NCBI GenBank assembly: GCA_963812885.1
Contig: CAWEWZ010000002.1
Coordinates: forward strand, 310,001 to 374,000
Origin: Bog-756 sp963812885
GTDB taxonomy: Bacteria > Actinomycetota > Acidimicrobiia > Acidimicrobiales > RAAP-2
DNA length: 64,000 nucleotides
Direction: 5' to 3'
Part shown: positions 61,193 to 64,000 of the stretch, in pieces
Layout of the letters: every line of letters starts with the position of its first letter
Numbering within the stretch: position 1 is the stretch's first letter
Notes under the pieces: model-generated
Database searches by the model: none
Told to the model about the DNA's origin: nothing
What the model saw: only the letters and a program-made list of their open reading frames with translations
Translations under genes and position numbers: made by a program

Positions 61193-62695
61193 GACCACCA
61201 ACCGGATCCGCAGATGAGCTCACCCATCTCTGCAAGCCGATCGCAGGCGGCCGCCGCCGAAGCAATCGAAAGATCCGTCCGGATCAAGATCGTCTCCAGG
61301 AATGTCGGTGTGTCGTCGACCGCCTCGAGAACGGCGCGTTGACCAGCGGTCATGGCCTGACCGGCCCGGGATTCCGCCCCGCCACCGGATCGCGGCCCCC
61401 GGGTGACATTCGGGGGGCGCGCCAAATCGACCCGAGGCCGATGGTCGCTGTCAGCCTTCCGGGATCGAGGGAGATCCGCGCCGGCACGAACAGCGCGAGC
61501 CTCGTGGTGGCGGTCCTCCATCCCGGTCCGGGCCAGCGAGACGGCCACCAACACGTCATCGACATCGCGCACGGGAGCGCAGCCATCCACCAGCAGCGCG
61601 TTCGTTCCGTCCGAGGCGCGACTCTTCACCGAACCAGGTACTGCACACACCGGGATCGACCGCCGGGCAGCCGCTTCGGCCGTGTACATGGACCCCCCGT
61701 TGTGGTGGCTCTCGACCACCACCACCACGTCGGAGAGGGCGGCGATGATCCGATTGCGGGCCGGGAACACACCCGGATGGGGCTTCGTCCCGAGTGCCGA
61801 TTCGGAAAGGATGGCCCCCCGATCGGCGACGTCCTCCCAGAGCTCCCGATTTGAGGAGGGATAGACCACATCGAGCCCGGTGCCGACAACCGCCACCGGC
61901 GGAGCGGGGTCGTGGCAGCTTGCCCGGAGCGCTCCGGCATGCGCCGCTCCGTCGATGCCCCGCGCCAGACCCGAAACCACCATCACGCCCTCGGCGGCAA
62001 GGTCGCGGGCCAACTCGGAAGCCACTTGGCGTCCGTAGTGGGTGGCCGACCGCGTCCCGACGATGGCCACCGTTGGCCTGTGTTCGAGAATCGTCGGATC
62101 CCCGAGGGCGAACAGTACGGCCGGTGCACCTGCATCCCCCACCAACATCGACGGGTACTCGGTCATGTCCGGCAGCAGAACGCTGACTCCGTCCCGAAGA
62201 TGTCGCGTCTCGACGTCGGACAGATCGGTGACCCGCGCCGCCGCCAGGAACCTTCGCTCCGGATCCGCAGGATGCGTGCCGGCCCGGACGGCTGCCCAGG
62301 CCAGGATCGGCTCAAAGCCGTCCAGCAGCTTCGCCAGACGCACCGGCGTCATCCCGGGAAGTCCGGCCAGTCCAGCCGCGTGGACCTGCCGATCGGACAA
62401 GCTTTTCCGGTCGGGACCCCCTCCGCTCCGAGATGGAGACATCGGGCTTGGCGATGGCGGCGCTCCGCCGGGTCGCATCGGCACTGGTCGAGGCTGGTTC
62501 GCAGGCGGCCGGTGGGTACCCTGCCGCGTCTCCGGGGGCCACATGCCCATCGGTCGCACTGCCCGAGGGCGTACTGCCTGAGGTGGCACTGCCTGAGGTG
62601 GCACTGCCCGAGGTGGCACTGCCCGAGGTGGCACTGCCCGAGGTGGCACTGCCCGAGGGCGTACCACCCGGGTCCTGCTCCTGGGCGGCACTCAC
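61177..62695 (-). CDS. dprA: DNA-processing protein DprA/Smf with repetitive N-terminus (one frameshift)
   Basis: About 505 residues. DprA protects incoming single-stranded DNA and loads RecA during transformation. The Rossmann-like core has VAIVGTRSATHYGRQVASEL, VSGLARGIDGAAHAGAL, VVGTGLDVVYPSSN, SESALGTKPHPGVFPARNRIIAALSD and HHNGGSMYTAEAA. A C-terminal winged helix closes it (TFLETILIRTDLSIASAAAACDRL). GTG 62695 overlaps the yifB stop (GTGA). Directly after the start there are six to seven SGSAT repeats (15-bp units), then a shift near 62425 in a G run joins the conserved SDRQVHAAGLAGL start of the family. Confidence 0.9.
62559..62663. repeat. 15-bp tandem repeat array in dprA N-terminus (7 units)
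   Basis: Seven adjacent units based on ctgcccgaggtggca: units 4, 5 and 6 are identical, units 2 and 3 carry one change, and the two end units (ctgcccgagggcgta) are identical to each other. On the minus strand in the dprA frame they encode SGSAT pentapeptides. Fifteen is a multiple of three, so copy-number change preserves the frame. Confidence 0.85.
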
Positions 62696-64000
62696 AGATC
62701 CTCACCTCCGAGCAGCAGACCGCGCCGGCTGCGAAGCATCAGTGCCTCGTGGACGTGGGGTTCATCGACCAGGTCGCCCGGAGCCGTCGAGATCGGCCAC
62801 GGTCCTGGCCAATCGACGAACCCGGTGGAGTCCACGGGCACTGAGTGATCCGGACCGGACCTTGCGTTCGAGGATGGCGGCCGGCCGCGGCAGTCATCGG
62901 GGCCACCGCGTCGAGTGACGATCCCGGGAGCTCGGCGTTGACTGCAAAACCCCGGTCGGCGGCCCGCCGGCGGGCGCTGGCCACCCTGGCGGCAACGGTC
63001 GCCGTCGTCTCGTCCGGTCGGCCGCTGATCAGTTCGTCGACCTGCGGCCGATCGACCCAGATGGCGATGTCGAACCTGTCCAACAGCGGCCCGGACAGAC
63101 GTCGGGCATACCGCTCACGGGCGGAGTCGCTGCAGCGGCAGCTGCCACATGCTCCCCCTTCGCCGCACGGACAGGGATTCATCGAAGCCACCAGGATGAA
63201 CCGGGCGGGAAATATCGTCGATCCGCGGGCTCGACTGACTCTGACCTGGCCGTCCTCGAGCGGTTGGCGGAGGGCGTCGAGAACCACGGTGGAGAACTCT
63301 CCCAACTCGTCGAGGAACAGTACGCCGCCGTGCGACATACTGATCTCGCCCGGTCGCATGAGGGCGGTTCCACCACCGATCATCGCCACCGGCGACGTTC
63401 CGTGGTGGGGTGAGCGAAACGGAGGACGCGAGACCAAGCCGGTGGGTGGCAACGGGAGTCCGGCCACCGAATGGACACGGGTGGTCTCGAGCGCCGTGGA
63501 CCGATCGAGAGGGGGAAGGAGGCCAGGGAGCCGGGTGGCCAACATGGTCTTCCCCGAGCCGGGTGGTCCGACCATCAACAGATGGTGCCCTCCCGCGGCG
63601 GCAACCTCCAGGGCACGCCGGGCCAGGTGTTGCCCCCGGACATCGGACAGATCGATCGACGGGCACCCGCCGGTCGGGCCCTGTCGGTGGTGGAAGCCCG
63701 GATCGAGGACCTCCGTCGTCTGCGTCCGGCGATGGCTCCGGCACCGCCCTCCAGGCGCTGCGGCCTGACAGGCGATCGACAAGGCCGCAGAGCGTCGGCG
63801 ACGTCCGGACTTCGCATCCCCCGACGAGACTTGCCTCTCGGGCACTTTCGTCGGCCACCACCAGTCGGAATGCCACGAAGCGACTCGGCCAGCACCACGG
63901 TCCCCGGCACCCCCCGGAGCGATCCATCGAGGCCAAGTTCGCCGACGAATGCCGTCGATGCCACCGCCTCCGGCTCCAGCTCCCCCGACGCCACCAACAC
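62692..64000 (-). CDS. YifB/ComM-family Mg-chelatase-like AAA+ ATPase (partial, frameshifted)
   Basis: The 3' part of a gene entering from the right edge. The first visible frame has FVGELGLDGSLRGVPGTVVLAE, part of the N-terminal Lon-protease-like domain, then VAFRLVVADESAREASLV. The AAA+ core has LMVGPPGSGKTMLATRLPG (Walker A), GGVLFLDELGEFSTVVLDALRQPLEDG (Walker B), a zinc-like loop NPCPCGEGGACGSCRCS and the C-terminal LLDRFDIAIWV. The end lies in another frame (RKVRSGSLSARGLHRVRR). Shifts lie near 63870, 63770 and 62890. ComM-type proteins are helicases promoting branch migration in natural transformation. The stop overlaps dprA (GTGA). Confidence 0.88.

Noticed and set aside
62559..62663. 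CRISPR array
   Set aside because: The seven 15-bp units are contiguous with no spacers and lie in a coding region; this is a simple tandem repeat.

Overview
The window is a very GC-rich, gene-dense bacterial chromosome segment, read as an actinomycete and most probably an uncultured member of the Acidimicrobiia (class-level placement is inference). The grounds are: frequent GTG starts; enzymes of mycothiol metabolism (a maleylpyruvate-isomerase/MDMPI protein and two LmbE/Mca-type amidases); three LLM flavin/F420-type oxidoreductases and an F420/PPOX protein; a DUF222-HNH endonuclease; and the actinobacterial PspA-PspAA-HtpX-PspAB envelope-stress operon. No phage, integrase, transposase, CRISPR array or rRNA is visible. 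The only RNA gene recognised is one tRNA-Gly(TCC).

Layout. 0-11 kb: two coupled c-di-GMP genes (left edge, minus strand), a quinone-oxidoreductase-like enzyme, two GNAT acetyltransferases, the chromate transporter ChrA, DinB and MDMPI thiol-dependent proteins, a membrane GGDEF-EAL protein and an unrecognised, possibly di-iron protein. 11.9-20.8 kb: an LLM oxidoreductase; a copper module (HMA-domain protein and a P1B ATPase carrying an extra C-terminal domain); a lipoprotein; a TrmA-type RNA methyltransferase; a nitroreductase; a PHM-like copper monooxygenase paired with a Yx(FWY)xxD lipoprotein. 21-27 kb: GtrA, tRNA-Gly, DUF1345, an XRE regulator divergent from an aldo/keto reductase across a 48-bp palindrome, and another GGDEF-EAL protein. 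26.9-31.8 kb: a TetR regulator divergent from an amidohydrolase / acetoacetate-decarboxylase-like / SDR / amidohydrolase operon, which looks like an uncharacterised catabolic pathway. 31.9-37.7 kb: an adaptive DNA-alkylation response pair (Ada-AlkA and Ogt), then a FtsX-type permease, an ABC ATPase fused to a cyclic-nucleotide-binding domain, and a membrane GGDEF protein. 37.7-46.8 kb: LmbE deacetylase, DedA, alpha/beta hydrolase, Fe-S RecB-like nuclease, PAP2, DsbA-like, LLM enzymes, PurE, YdjC. 46.9-52.3 kb: a membrane protein, an SCP2 protein, Mca, the Psp operon and a pterin dehydratase. 52.4-59.5 kb: two P450s, fumarase, endonuclease IV and a DUF222-HNH protein. 59.7-64 kb: an F420/PPOX protein, a pilin-like protein, dprA and yifB/comM.

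Two features run through the window. First, at least fourteen gene starts lack a Shine-Dalgarno sequence and instead have T-A-N-N-N-T ending exactly 6-7 bases before the start codon. This points to widespread leaderless transcription. Second, about twenty genes are interrupted by one-base frameshifts, often at G/C runs, while 13.3-25 kb is clean. Some may be real mutations, but the pattern fits indel errors in an assembled sequence, so such genes are annotated as single genes with the break noted. Several genes also carry short tandem repeats (endonuclease IV, dprA, HNH, PspAB).
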